A stretch of DNA of 64,000 nt, taken from positions 1,302,001 to 1,366,000 of the forward strand of contig NZ_CP059162.1 of the NCBI RefSeq assembly GCF_013466605.1, in the 5' to 3' direction. Of this stretch, positions 28,119 to 36,019 are shown piece after piece. The position numbers were made by a program, and so were the translations under genes. Each line of letters opens with the position of its first letter. Within the stretch, counting starts at the first letter, position 1. The notes beneath the pieces were generated by a model. The model was not told where the DNA came from. It worked only from the letters and a program-made list of their open reading frames with translations, and ran no database searches. This DNA comes from Pseudomonas chlororaphis subsp. aurantiaca (GTDB lineage Bacteria; Pseudomonadota; Gammaproteobacteria; Pseudomonadales; Pseudomonadaceae).

Positions 28119-30698
28119 TTAGATGCGTGTCTTCAATGTATAGAGCATTTCCAGTGCCTTGCGCGGGGTCATGTCGTCCAGATCGAGCTTGGCCAGGTCA
28201 TCGAGGACTGGGTGCGGCAGGCTGGCGAACATGTCGCTTTGCTGCGGGACCGAGGGCTTGCCCGGTACCAGAGACGGCGCTTCATGGGGCAGGCTGGTGG
28301 TCTCCAGGCGACTCAGGTGCTCGCGGGCGCGGACGATCACATCGCTCGGAACCCCCGCTAACTGGGCCACGGCCAGGCCATAGCTCTGGCTGGCAGGGCC
28401 TGGCAGCACGTGGTGCAGGAACACGATGCGTTCGTTGTGCTCGGTGGCGTTGAGGTGCACGTTGGCGACCAGAGGTTCGCTTTCCGGCAGGACGGTGAGC
28501 TCGAAGTAGTGGGTGGCGAACAGGGTGTACGCCCGCAGCTGGGCGAGACGTTCTGCCGCAGCCCAGGCCAGGGACAGACCATCGAAGGTACTGGTGCCGC
28601 GACCCACTTCGTCCATCAGCACCAGGCTGCGCTCGGTGGCGTTATGCAGAATGTTGGCGGTTTCGCTCATTTCCACCATGAAGGTGGAACGACCGCCGGC
28701 CAGGTCATCGCTGGAACCGATCCGGGTAAAGATGCGGTCCACCAGCGACAGCTCGCAGCTCGCCGCCGGCACGAAGCTGCCGATATGGGCCAGCAGCACG
28801 ATCAGCGCGGTTTGCCGCATATAAGTGGATTTACCACCCATGTTCGGGCCGGTGATCACCAACATCCGGGTTTGATCGTCGAGGCTCAGGTCGTTGGCCA
28901 CGAACGGCGTGGTCAGGACCTGCTCGACCACCGGGTGACGACCCTGGGTGATGCGCATGCACGGCTCGCTGACGAAGCGCGGGCAATTGAGGTCGAGATT
29001 CAGCGCTCGCTCGGCCAGGTTGCTCAGCACGTCCAGCTCGGCCAGCGCCGCGGCGGTGTCCTGCAGCGGCGGCAGGTGACCGATCAGGGTTTCCAGCAGG
29101 GCTTCGTAGAGCATCTTTTCGCGAGCCAGCGCGCGGCTCTTGGCGGACAGCGCCTTATCTTCGAAAGCCTTGAGCTCCGGAGTGATGAAGCGTTCTGCGC
29201 CTTTGAGGGTCTGGCGGCGGATGTAGTCCGCGGGGGCCTGTTCCGCCTGTTTGCTCGGCAATTCGATGAAGTAGCCGTGAATCCGGTTATAGCCGACTTT
29301 CAGGTTGGCCAGGCCGGTGCGGGCCTTCTCCCGGGCTTCCAGGTCGATAAGGAATTGGCCGGCGTTTTCGCTCAGCGATTGCAGCTCGTCCAGCTCGGAG
29401 TCGTAGCCGGTCTTCAGTACGCCACCATCGCGGATCACCGCTGGCGGGTTGTCGATGATGGCTTTTTCCAGCAGCGCCGCCAGTTCCGGGTAGGTGTTGG
29501 TGGTCACGGCCAGTTGGCTCAGGTGCTCGGCTTCGAGCTCGGTCATCGCCACTTGCAGTTCCGGCAGCGCCGCCAGGGCATCGCGCAGGCGCGCCAGGTC
29601 GCGGGGACGGGCGTTGCGCAGGCCAATACGGGCGAGGATCCGCTCGATGTCGCCGATCTCCTTGAGCTGCGGTTGCAGCCTTTCGAAACGGTAACCGTCC
29701 AGCAGGCAGCCGATCGAGGTCTGCCGCGCCTGCAGGACTTTCAAGTCGCGCAGTGGGCGGTTCAGCCAGCGGGTCAGCAAGCGGCTGCCCATGGCCGTCT
29801 GGCAACGGTCGACCACCGATTGCAGGGTGTTGTCGCGACCGCCGGCGAGGTTGGTGTCCAGCTCCAGGTTGCGCCGGCTGGCGCCGTCGAGCACCACGGT
29901 GTCGTCCAGGCGTTCGTGACGCAGGCTGCGCAGGTGGGGCAGGGCGGTGCGCTGGGTTTCCTTGGCATAGCTCAGCAGGCAGCCCGCGGCGCCGATGGCC
30001 AGGGTCAGATTCTCGCAGCCGAAGCCCTTGAGGTCCTGGGTGGAGAACTGCTGGCACAGGCTCTTGTGGGCCGAGTCGCGTTCGAAGTCCCAGGGCGCGC
30101 GACGGCGCACGCCACGGCGTTTTTCCGCCGGCAGGCCTTGCGGCCAGTCGTCCGGAATCAACAGTTCCACCGGGTTGATGCGTTCCAGCTCGGCCAGCAG
30201 GTTTTCCCAGCCCTTGATTTCCAGGACCGTGAAATTGCCGCTGGTGATGTCCAGCACCGCAAGGCCGAACAGACGCTCGTCGCCCAGCACCGCCGCGATC
30301 AGGTTGTCCCGGCGCTCGTCGAGCAGGGCCTCGTCGCTGACGGTCCCCGGGGTGATGATCCGCACCACCTGGCGCTCCACCGGGCCCTTGCTGGTGGCCG
30401 GGTCGCCGACCTGTTCACAGATCACCACCGACTCGCCAAGCTTCACCAGTTTGGCCAGGTAACCTTCGGCGGCGTGATAAGGAATCCCGCACATCGGAAT
30501 CGCCTGGCCAGCCGACTGCCCGCGCGCGGTCAGGGTGATGTCCAGCAACTTGGCGGCCTTCTTTGCGTCTTCATAGAAGATTTCGTAGAAGTCGCCCATG
30601 CGATAGAACATCAGCTGGTCGGGGTGCTGGTTCTTGAGGCGCCAGTACTGCTGCATCATCGGCGTGTGGGAGGACAGATCGGTGAGCGCTTTATTCAT
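28119..30698 (-). CDS. mutS: DNA mismatch repair protein MutS
   Basis: MutS recognises mispairs and starts methyl-independent repair with MutL. I chose ATG 30698 (859 residues, [19 protein letters not shown]), since homologues begin near here; an in-frame upstream start at 30740 adds 14 unlike residues. The mismatch-reading Phe-X-Glu is in GDFYEIF, the ABC-type Walker A is GPNMGGKST, and the Walker B segment is [16 protein letters not shown]. In the P. fluorescens group mutS marks the left edge of the tailocin island, which starts just upstream on the opposite strand. Confidence 0.96.
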   Translation of the reverse strand: MNKALTDLSSHTPMMQQYWRLKNQHPDQLMFYRMGDFYEIFYEDAKKAAKLLDITLTARGQSAGQAIPMCGIPYHAAEGYLAKLVKLGESVVICEQVGDPATSKGPVERQVVRIITPGTVSDEALLDERRDNLIAAVLGDERLFGLAVLDITSGNFTVLEIKGWENLLAELERINPVELLIPDDWPQGLPAEKRRGVRRRAPWDFERDSAHKSLCQQFSTQDLKGFGCENLTLAIGAAGCLLSYAKETQRTALPHLRSLRHERLDDTVVLDGASRRNLELDTNLAGGRDNTLQSVVDRCQTAMGSRLLTRWLNRPLRDLKVLQARQTSIGCLLDGYRFERLQPQLKEIGDIERILARIGLRNARPRDLARLRDALAALPELQVAMTELEAEHLSQLAVTTNTYPELAALLEKAIIDNPPAVIRDGGVLKTGYDSELDELQSLSENAGQFLIDLEAREKARTGLANLKVGYNRIHGYFIELPSKQAEQAPADYIRRQTLKGAERFITPELKAFEDKALSAKSRALAREKMLYEALLETLIGHLPPLQDTAAALAELDVLSNLAERALNLDLNCPRFVSEPCMRITQGRHPVVEQVLTTPFVANDLSLDDQTRMLVITGPNMGGKSTYMRQTALIVLLAHIGSFVPAASCELSLVDRIFTRIGSSDDLAGGRSTFMVEMSETANILHNATERSLVLMDEVGRGTSTFDGLSLAWAAAERLAQLRAYTLFATHYFELTVLPESEPLVANVHLNATEHNERIVFLHHVLPGPASQSYGLAVAQLAGVPSDVIVRAREHLSRLETTSLPHEAPSLVPGKPSVPQQSDMFASLPHPVLDDLAKLDLDDMTPRKALEMLYTLKTRI

Positions 30699-30834
30699 CG
30701 GGTCGTCAGGTTGATTCGTTGAAAGGGTGGGCAAAAGCAAAGGGCATGGGCCCGGCTTTTTCGCGATGGGCGCAAGGTTACCATGGGCGGTCCGACCTTC
30801 GCAGGGATGAACCCAGACGGATTTTGGGTGTTTT

Positions 30835-30850
30835 ATGCATAAATATGCAT
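30835..30850. promoter_or_regulatory. Operator upstream of the PrtR-like repressor
   Basis: The near-palindrome ATGCAT-AAAT-ATGCAT lies 36 bases before the repressor start and matches the ATGCAT motifs at 31728-31775. It probably serves autorepression. The promoter itself could not be defined. Confidence 0.6.
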
Positions 30851-30885
30851 TTTAGCATTTGTCATCGGCGAAAATAACCCGCAAT

Positions 30886-31620
30886 ATGCGCGTTATGCAA
30901 AAGCGCAACGTATCTACCGTCTTAAGAGAGCTACTCGATCGCGATGGCATTTCCCCCACGGAACTCCATCGGCGTACCGGCGTGCCTCAATCCACCCTTT
31001 CGCGGATCCTCAGCGGCAAGATTGTCGATCCTTCGGACAAACACATCTCGCGGATCGCCGAGTACTTCCAGGTGAGCACTGATCAACTGCGCGGGCGCGC
31101 GGCGGTCGCCTCTGCCCGGCCGGCCGATCCGCATTCGGAACTCAAGGACATAAGTCTGTGGGACGACGATACCCCCGTCGATGACGACGAGGTGTCGGTC
31201 CCCTTTCTTCGCGAGGTTGAATTGGCTGCGGGATCAGGAAGATTCGTCATCGAGGAAAGCGAGCGCTCCAGTCTGCGCTTCGGCAAGCGCAGCCTGCGAC
31301 ACAATGGCGTGCAGTTCGACCAGGCCAAATGCGTGACGGTACGCGGCAACAGCATGTTGCCGGTGCTGCGCGACGGTGCCACGGTGGGGGTCAATGCCGG
31401 CAAATGCGGTATCGGCGACATCATCGACGGCGACCTGTATGCCATCAACCACAACGGCCAGCTGCGAGTGAAGCAGCTCTATCGTCTGCCTTCCGGCATT
31501 CGCCTGCGCAGCTTCAACCGCGACGAACACCCGGATGAGGACTACAGCTTCCAGGAAATGCAGGAAGAGCAGATCGTCATCCTCGGTCACGTCTTCTGGT
31601 GGGGCATGTACGCCCGTTAA
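30886..31620 (+). CDS. prtR: LexA/CI-like repressor with S24 peptidase domain (PrtR-like)
   Basis: This is the likely switch of the tailocin island. An N-terminal helix-turn-helix (about residues 8-60, GVPQSTLSRILSG) precedes an S24 self-cleaving domain: a candidate Ala-Gly cleavage site at 115-116 (ELAAGSG), catalytic Ser156 in RGNSMLP and Lys196 in RVKQLY. By analogy with PrtR and LexA, RecA activated by DNA damage would trigger self-cleavage and release the tail genes. The start is uncertain: ATG 30886 or 30895. No prtN-like activator gene is seen, so control is probably direct. A terminator follows at 31638. Confidence 0.87.
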   Translation: MRVMQKRNVSTVLRELLDRDGISPTELHRRTGVPQSTLSRILSGKIVDPSDKHISRIAEYFQVSTDQLRGRAAVASARPADPHSELKDISLWDDDTPVDDDEVSVPFLREVELAAGSGRFVIEESERSSLRFGKRSLRHNGVQFDQAKCVTVRGNSMLPVLRDGATVGVNAGKCGIGDIIDGDLYAINHNGQLRVKQLYRLPSGIRLRSFNRDEHPDEDYSFQEMQEEQIVILGHVFWWGMYAR

Positions 31621-31637
31621 CCACAGCCCATAACGCC

Positions 31638-31664
31638 AAAGCCCGCCATCGAGCGGGCTTTTTT
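31638..31664 (+). terminator. Intrinsic terminator of the repressor gene
   Basis: AAAGCCCGC and GCGGGCTTT pair across CATCGA and end in six T, 17 bases after the stop. Confidence 0.88.
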
Positions 31665-31727
31665 GTGCCCGCGGAAAACCCTCCACGCCTTTATTTATGC
31701 GGTGTTCATGCGTAGGTGCATTTGACC

Positions 31728-31780
31728 TGCATAAATAAATGCATTTGTGCATTGACTGTATATGCATCAATGCATATTAT
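31728..31780 (+). promoter_or_regulatory. Tailocin promoter with clustered ATGCAT operators
   Basis: A -35 TTGACT (31752-31757) and a -10 TATTAT (31775-31780) are 17 bases apart, close to the sigma-70 ideal. The spacer holds two motifs, ATGCAT (31762-31767) and ATGCAT (31770-31775). Three more TGCAT motifs lie upstream at 31728, 31740 and 31748. A repressor bound here would block polymerase directly. The same motif precedes the repressor gene, which ties the two sites to one protein. Confidence 0.75.
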
Positions 31781-32011
31781 TCGTTCCAAGCCGCCCGACA
31801 GCGGTGAGCGACACTGCTCTTTAGTGGCAAAAGCAAAGGCAGCGATGAACCGGCCTCGACGGTTCAGAGGGTTGGCAACTGACCCGGGTGTGCAGCGTAA
31901 AGCACCGTGAACAGTTATCCGGCGGGCAGGGACCGCGGTCGGAAAAACAATTTGAATAGACTCGTACCGCGCCAGTAGCGCCGAAAAGTCAGCTTCCTTT
32001 TTGTTCACAGG

Positions 32012-32041
32012 ATGAAAGGAAGGCGAAGGATCGCATTCTGA
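32012..32041 (+). CDS. Possible 9-residue leader peptide before the terminator
   Basis: ATG 32012 opens MKGRRRIAF with stop TGA at 32039-32041, whose last base is the first of the terminator stem. CACAGGA just upstream could bind ribosomes. Three arginine codons in a row, AGG-CGA-AGG, are rare in Pseudomonas and could slow ribosomes. It may equally be a purine-rich accident. Confidence 0.25.
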   Translation: MKGRRRIAF

Positions 32042-32068
32042 AAAGCCCGGCGGATTGCCGGGCTTTTT
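32041..32068 (+). terminator. Leader terminator or attenuator upstream of com
   Basis: AAAGCCCGG and CCGGGCTTT pair across CGGATTG and the 3' arm runs into five T. It stands between the operator-controlled promoter and all island genes. Confidence 0.85.
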
Positions 32069-32140
32069 GGAATGCCTACCTGAAGCGCATAGGCATATCA
32101 GGCTTCATCCCTGGATGGCCAATGCAAAAGGAAGGATCCG

Positions 32141-32170
32141 ATGAACATCACAAGGCATTGCAGATGTTGA
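32141..32170 (+). CDS. Possible upstream ORF overlapping com
   Basis: ATG 32141 follows a strong ribosome site (AAGGAAGGAT at 32128-32137) and encodes MNITRHCRC, stopping at 32168-32170, seven bases into the com-like ORF. com itself has no clear ribosome site at ATG 32164, so its translation may depend on termination of this short frame. Confidence 0.35.
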   Translation: MNITRHCRC

Positions 32171-32352
32171 AAGATTGTCGATGTGGACATTGCAAGAGAC
32201 TGCTCGCCCGGATCGGCGAGTATGCAGAGCTCCAGATCAAATGTTCCCGATGCGGAACGCTGAATCATGTGAGGGCCGCGAGCCCCGAGCGATCGCCTGT
32301 GAGCGACATGAATGCTGCTTCGGCGGCCCGACCCAATCCATCACAGCCATAG
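32164..32352 (+). CDS. Com-like zinc ribbon protein
   Basis: The 62-residue product begins MLKDCRCGHCKRLL and contains CSRCGTLNH, a four-Cys zinc ribbon like phage Mu Com, which binds mom messenger RNA and turns on its translation. The basic and aromatic spacing between the Cys pairs fits Com. ATG 32122 would add 14 residues, but the Com family start fits 32164 better. The next gene starts 8 bases after the stop, the place held by mom in Mu, yet it is not mom. An RNA- or DNA-binding regulatory role is inferred from family only. Confidence 0.7.
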   Translation: MLKDCRCGHCKRLLARIGEYAELQIKCSRCGTLNHVRAASPERSPVSDMNAASAARPNPSQP

Positions 32353-32360
32353 GTGAACAC

Positions 32361-32942
32361 ATGAAAGTCTTGAAAAAATATGTCGCTCCCATTCTGGCCG
32401 CCGTTGTGCTGCTGGGCTCCGCAGCCAATGCCGTTGCGGCCAACCTGCTGGTCAACGGCAGCTTTGAACAGCCCGGTTGCAGTGGTAGCTGTATTCTGGA
32501 TACCCCGGCAAAAACCAACTTCATTACCGGCTGGACGACATTCCTGTCCGGTGCCGAGTACTTCAACGTGCCGGCTTCGATTGGCGGCTCCGTAGCCGCG
32601 GACGGTCTGGTGATTGTTGACCTGGCGAACTATATCTATGGCAACGGCGGGGGCATTCAACAGAACTTTGCCACTGTCGTTGGCGCCAAGTACCGACTGA
32701 CGTTCAGCGCCGGTAACTCGAAGTTCGCCGGTCGTTCGGGCGACGGGGTGGTACAGGTCAAAGTGGCTGGCCAAACCGCCACTTTCAATACGCCGACCGC
32801 CAAAGGCGTTGCGATCGAGTGGAGCACCCTGACCTACGACTTCACCGCCACTACCACGCAAACGACTCTGGCGTTCTCCAACGAACAGAATCCGTACGCC
32901 AACTTTGCCTTTATCGACAACGTCATTGTTGAACGTCTGTAA
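32361..32942 (+). CDS. Secreted choice-of-anchor C / DUF642-like protein
   Basis: ATG 32361 follows AGGTG and encodes 193 residues. Residues 1-27 form a signal peptide ending AVAA. The mature start NLLVNGSFEQP is the hallmark of the choice-of-anchor C and DUF642 families, which are jelly-roll, carbohydrate-binding-like domains. Cys 40 and 44 in GCSGSC may form a disulfide. No membrane anchor or PEP-CTERM tail is seen, so it is likely exported to periplasm or outside. Its task in a tailocin island is unknown. It sits between com and the holin gene. Confidence 0.75.
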   Translation: MKVLKKYVAPILAAVVLLGSAANAVAANLLVNGSFEQPGCSGSCILDTPAKTNFITGWTTFLSGAEYFNVPASIGGSVAADGLVIVDLANYIYGNGGGIQQNFATVVGAKYRLTFSAGNSKFAGRSGDGVVQVKVAGQTATFNTPTAKGVAIEWSTLTYDFTATTTQTTLAFSNEQNPYANFAFIDNVIVERL

Positions 32943-33044
32943 CTCCCGTTCAGCGGACTTTTCCGGGGTTGAAGACAGCGCCGGTGACTCGGTGCTGTCT
33001 TGCCCTCAATCCCTGCACTCATCAACGCTCCCAGGAGGCGTGAC

Positions 33045-33392
33045 ATGACAAACGAGCAACAAGCGTTGCTGGACATGCCGATCTGGCTTGTCATCGTCCT
33101 CGCCCTGGTGGGCGGGGTGTCCGGCGAAATGTGGCGCGCCGACAAGGAGGGCGCCCGCGGCTGGTTGCTGCTGCGGCGCCTGGCACTGCGCTCCGGGGCC
33201 TGCGTGATCTGCGGGGTCTCGACCATCATGCTGCTGTACGCCGCCGGCGTATCGATCTGGACCGCTGGCGCCTTCGGTTGCCTGACCGCCATGGCGGGCG
33301 CCGACGTGGCCATCGGGCTCTACGAGCGCTGGGCGGCCAAGCGGCTGGGTGTGTGCGAAGTGCCGCCCAAGGATCCCCGCTCGGACTCCTGA
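33045..33392 (+). CDS. Holin
   Basis: The 115-residue protein has three predicted membrane helices (about residues 11-28, 45-65 and 67-86) and a charged C-terminus, as in class I holins. ATG 33045 follows AGGAGGCG, a strong ribosome site; an in-frame upstream start at 33000 adds 15 residues without a site. It lies first in the P2-like tail block, as in R-pyocins, and would open the inner membrane so that the lysis enzymes reach the wall. Confidence 0.85.
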   Translation: MTNEQQALLDMPIWLVIVLALVGGVSGEMWRADKEGARGWLLLRRLALRSGACVICGVSTIMLLYAAGVSIWTAGAFGCLTAMAGADVAIGLYERWAAKRLGVCEVPPKDPRSDS

Positions 33393-33410
33393 ATAACGAC
33401 CAAAACAGAT

Positions 33411-33431
33411 CGTCGACTCATTGAGTCGACG
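33411..33431. other. Perfect 10-bp inverted repeat between holin and amidase genes
   Basis: CGTCGACTCA and TGAGTCGACG flank a single central T. No T-tract follows, so it is not a terminator. The rest of the 166-base gap holds no ORF. Confidence 0.5.
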
Positions 33432-33558
33432 CTGCCGTGATACCCGCCTGACGCAGGACGCGTACTCGTATTGAACGAGCTCAATCGGCCCTCCCGGCAG
33501 GGAGGCGCCAGGTACGGCCCAGCGCCGTCCATCCATCCGTTTCAAACAGAGGCAAACC

Positions 33559-34323
33559 ATGATTCCAATCGACTACAACAGCTATCGCACCCTCGCGCCC
33601 TACAACAAGCGGGTGCGGTTCCTGGTGCTGCATTACACGGCCCTGAACTTCGAGGCGTCGGTCAAGGCGTTGACCACCGGTGCGGCGAGCGCCCATTACC
33701 TGATCCCGGCGGTACAGGATCCGACGTATCAGGCCGCGGGTTTCCAGGAACAACGAATCTTCAACCTGGTGGCCGAAGAAGACCGCGCCTGGCATGCCGG
33801 AGTCAGTGACTGGGCCGGTCGCAGCGGCTTGAACGATACTTCCATCGGCATCGAGATCGTCAACGAGGCCACCGATGTCAATGGCGTCTTCACTTTCCCG
33901 GATTACGAACGCTCCCAGGTCGAGGCGCTCAAGCAACTGGCCCTGAATATTCTCCAGCGTTATCCGGACATGTCGCCGAAAAACGTGGTGGGCCACTCCG
34001 ATATCGCGGTGGGCCGCAAATCCGATCCGGGCCCCAAACTGCCCTGGAAAGAACTCTACAAGGCCGGTATCGGCGCCTGGTACGACGAGCCGACCAAGAA
34101 GAAATACGTCCGGCAATTCCGTGTCGCGGGTCTGCCTGAGCGCGCCGAAGCGCTCAAGGCCTTCGCCACCTACGGCTATGGCGTGCCGGCCCAGGCAACG
34201 GATGACTTCTTCCAGTCGCTGGTGCGGGCCTTCCAGATGCACTTCAGGCCGAAGAACTACGCCGGGAAACTGGATGTGGAAACCTGCGCGATCCTTTATG
34301 CGCTGAACGAGAAGTACGCCTGA
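33559..34323 (+). CDS. N-acetylmuramoyl-L-alanine amidase with C-terminal peptidoglycan-binding domain
   Basis: The amidase_2 fold (AmiD/AmpD-like) hydrolyses the bond between muramic acid and L-alanine. Zinc ligands are His25 (VLHYTA), His146 (VGHSDIA) and Asp156 (RKSDPG), with Glu99 in GIEIVNE. Residues about 190-250 resemble a peptidoglycan-binding helical domain. No signal peptide is present, so it should leave the cytoplasm through the adjacent holin. Its length of 254 and its place between holin and baseplate genes support a lysis role; a housekeeping anhydro-amidase is less likely. Confidence 0.85.
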   Translation: MIPIDYNSYRTLAPYNKRVRFLVLHYTALNFEASVKALTTGAASAHYLIPAVQDPTYQAAGFQEQRIFNLVAEEDRAWHAGVSDWAGRSGLNDTSIGIEIVNEATDVNGVFTFPDYERSQVEALKQLALNILQRYPDMSPKNVVGHSDIAVGRKSDPGPKLPWKELYKAGIGAWYDEPTKKKYVRQFRVAGLPERAEALKAFATYGYGVPAQATDDFFQSLVRAFQMHFRPKNYAGKLDVETCAILYALNEKYA

Positions 34324-34536
34324 TTCGACCCGACCGGGACTCCATCGAAGGTGATGCCGGACCTCAGCGAAGTCTCGTGAGTCATCCGTTGCATCACCCA
34401 ACCCTTCGCGATCTCGCGCACCGATCTGGCGAGCCAGAGCCCTGCTCAAACCGACGTTCACCGCCCCTCCAACTCGCACCACATCCGCAGCACCCCAGCG
34501 CAATCTCAACCCTGATATCCGAACAGGAAGCCCCCT

Positions 34537-35061
34537 ATGCCCGCCGTCATCGACAAGCCGTCGCAGCTGTTTTTTGCCATTGCCGAGACTCTGCGAGGGG
34601 CGGGCCTTGGCCTCAAGGTTGGCAGTCACCAGGAGTTCGATGGTCTGCTCGACCAGGCCTGGGTGCTGATGGCGATCGAGCGCGATGCCCCGGGCATGCG
34701 CAGCCAGGAAGGGCGTATCGCCCATGTCCTGACGATCTCGCTGCAAGTTGTGGCGGCTGTGGGGGCCGAGCGTTCCGGGTTCGAGGCCTGCGATCTGGCG
34801 AGCGTGCTGAAGGATCTGGCCATGGATAACCGTTGGGGCCTCCCGGCAGCGCAGTGCGACCTGCCGATGAGCCTCGAGGGCCTGCCCTCGACCCTGATCC
34901 GCGGCGAGCAGCAATACGCCGCCTGGACGCTGTCGTTCACCCAGACGCTGTACCTCGGGCAACCATTGCTGGACGACCCGACCGGCATACCGAAGTTCGC
35001 CCGTACCTGGGAAGTCTCGAACATCGACGACCCCGACCAATACCAAGCACTTGAGGGTTGA
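34537..35061 (+). CDS. Phage tail protein of unknown function (R-pyocin PA0615 position)
   Basis: The 174-residue protein lies directly before gene V, as the small conserved protein PA0615 does in the R2 pyocin. It begins MPAVIDKPSQLFFAIAETLR and has a C-terminal beta-rich part (WTLSFTQTLYLG). It shows no signal peptide or membrane helix. A tail-terminator or tail-completion role is a reasonable guess, by analogy with the gp37-like gene at the start of tailocin 2, but is not proven. The 213 bases before it contain no other gene. Confidence 0.6.
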   Translation: MPAVIDKPSQLFFAIAETLRGAGLGLKVGSHQEFDGLLDQAWVLMAIERDAPGMRSQEGRIAHVLTISLQVVAAVGAERSGFEACDLASVLKDLAMDNRWGLPAAQCDLPMSLEGLPSTLIRGEQQYAAWTLSFTQTLYLGQPLLDDPTGIPKFARTWEVSNIDDPDQYQALEG

Positions 35062-35064
35062 GCC

Positions 35065-35673
35065 ATGTTTGACGAGCTGCTGCGCATGCAGCTGGGCCCG
35101 ATCATCGAGCGACTGGCCGAAATGGAAACCGAACTCGATGACTTGCACCGGCGGGCGGAAAACCATTGCCGTATTGGCGTGTGCCAGGCGGTCGATGCGG
35201 CCAGCAACACCTGCCGGGTCAGCCACGGAGAGCTGCTGACGCCGGCGATCAGGTTCTTCAACCCCAGCGCCGGCGCGCAAAGCGAATCGCGCATTCCTTC
35301 CGTGGGCGAGCAGTGCCTGCTGCTCAACTACGGTGGCGGCGACGGCGGGGCCCAGTCGGTGGCGCTGTTCGGCCTCAACTGCGACCGCTTTCCACCGGTG
35401 TCGACCCTGGCCGCGCTGACCCGCCGCCAATACGCCGATGGCACCCAAAGCAGTTATGACGACGCCGGCCATGTCTTGAACTGGAGCAACGGCCCGACCG
35501 CGCTCACCGCCTCCCGCGAGGCGGTCGAGTTGAGCATCGGTCCCGCCCGGCTGGCGATGAGGCCCGAGGCGATTGAGCTGCAGTTGGGCGCGGTGGGCAT
35601 CTTGCTCGACAGCGCCGGCATCCACTTCAGCGGCCCCCTGGTGGAACACCAGGGCCGCGTTATCAGCCCTTGA
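35065..35673 (+). CDS. Baseplate spike protein gpV
   Basis: The 202-residue protein resembles P2 gpV, the trimeric membrane-piercing spike at the centre of the baseplate. An N-terminal OB-like domain (about 35-110, with RIPSVGEQCLLLNYGGG) precedes a beta-helical tip. The apex Asp/His motif of longer spikes is not evident. It starts 3 bases after the previous stop and belongs to the V-W-J-I run. Confidence 0.85.
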   Translation: MFDELLRMQLGPIIERLAEMETELDDLHRRAENHCRIGVCQAVDAASNTCRVSHGELLTPAIRFFNPSAGAQSESRIPSVGEQCLLLNYGGGDGGAQSVALFGLNCDRFPPVSTLAALTRRQYADGTQSSYDDAGHVLNWSNGPTALTASREAVELSIGPARLAMRPEAIELQLGAVGILLDSAGIHFSGPLVEHQGRVISP

Positions 35674-35686
35674 TAAGAGGCTTTCC

Positions 35687-36019
35687 ATGATTGGAGTCGA
35701 TAGAAACACCGGCGCCGCGGTCGATGACTGGCTGCAGTTCGTGCAGCGCGCGACCCGCGCCCTGACCACGCCGTTGGGTACGCGGCAGAAGCGCCCTTTG
35801 TACGGTTCGCTGATTCCCGACCTGCTGGGCCAGAACCTCGGCGACGACCTGCTGATCCTCGCCCAGAGCCATGCCGCGCAGGCGTTCTACAACGAGCAGA
35901 ACGGCATTGGCGATTTCGAGCCGCAGGTCATAGTCGCCAGCCGGCGCGGCGCCGGGCTGCTGTTGCGTTTCGCCGGCAGCTGGAAAAACCGCCAACAGAC
36001 GTTCGAGGTCGTGACATGA
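35687..36019 (+). CDS. Baseplate protein gpW (gp25-like)
   Basis: The 110-residue protein, starting at ATG 35687 (MIGVDRNTGAAVDDW), has the GPW/gp25 fold: an N-terminal segment LQFVQRATRALTTPLGTRQ and the YGSLIPDLLGQN motif. It forms part of the inner baseplate wedge. Its stop overlaps the gpJ start by 4 bases. Confidence 0.9.
   Translation: MIGVDRNTGAAVDDWLQFVQRATRALTTPLGTRQKRPLYGSLIPDLLGQNLGDDLLILAQSHAAQAFYNEQNGIGDFEPQVIVASRRGAGLLLRFAGSWKNRQQTFEVVT

Larger units (their letters stand above)
31787..32068 (+). ncRNA. Transcribed leader of the tailocin operon ending in a terminator
   Basis: From the predicted start near 31787 the promoter would make about 280 bases of RNA before meeting the intrinsic terminator at 32041-32068. 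The stretch 31665-32163 contains no normal-sized gene. A possible 21-codon ORF begins at ATG 31844, and a 9-codon ORF abuts the terminator. The leader is either an attenuator for the downstream genes or a separate small RNA. The sequence does not decide this. Confidence 0.4.

Noticed and set aside
28410..30722. 770-codon open frame on the + strand opposite mutS
   Set aside because: Shadow of mutS; mutS has all family motifs on the - strand.
31716..31910. 64-codon ORF across the tailocin promoter
   Set aside because: It begins upstream of the operators and runs through the promoter itself; at most its last 21 codons (from 31844) could be translated.
33481..35769. 762-codon open frame on the - strand opposite the amidase and gpV
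   Set aside because: Opposes four coherent phage genes; composition artefact.
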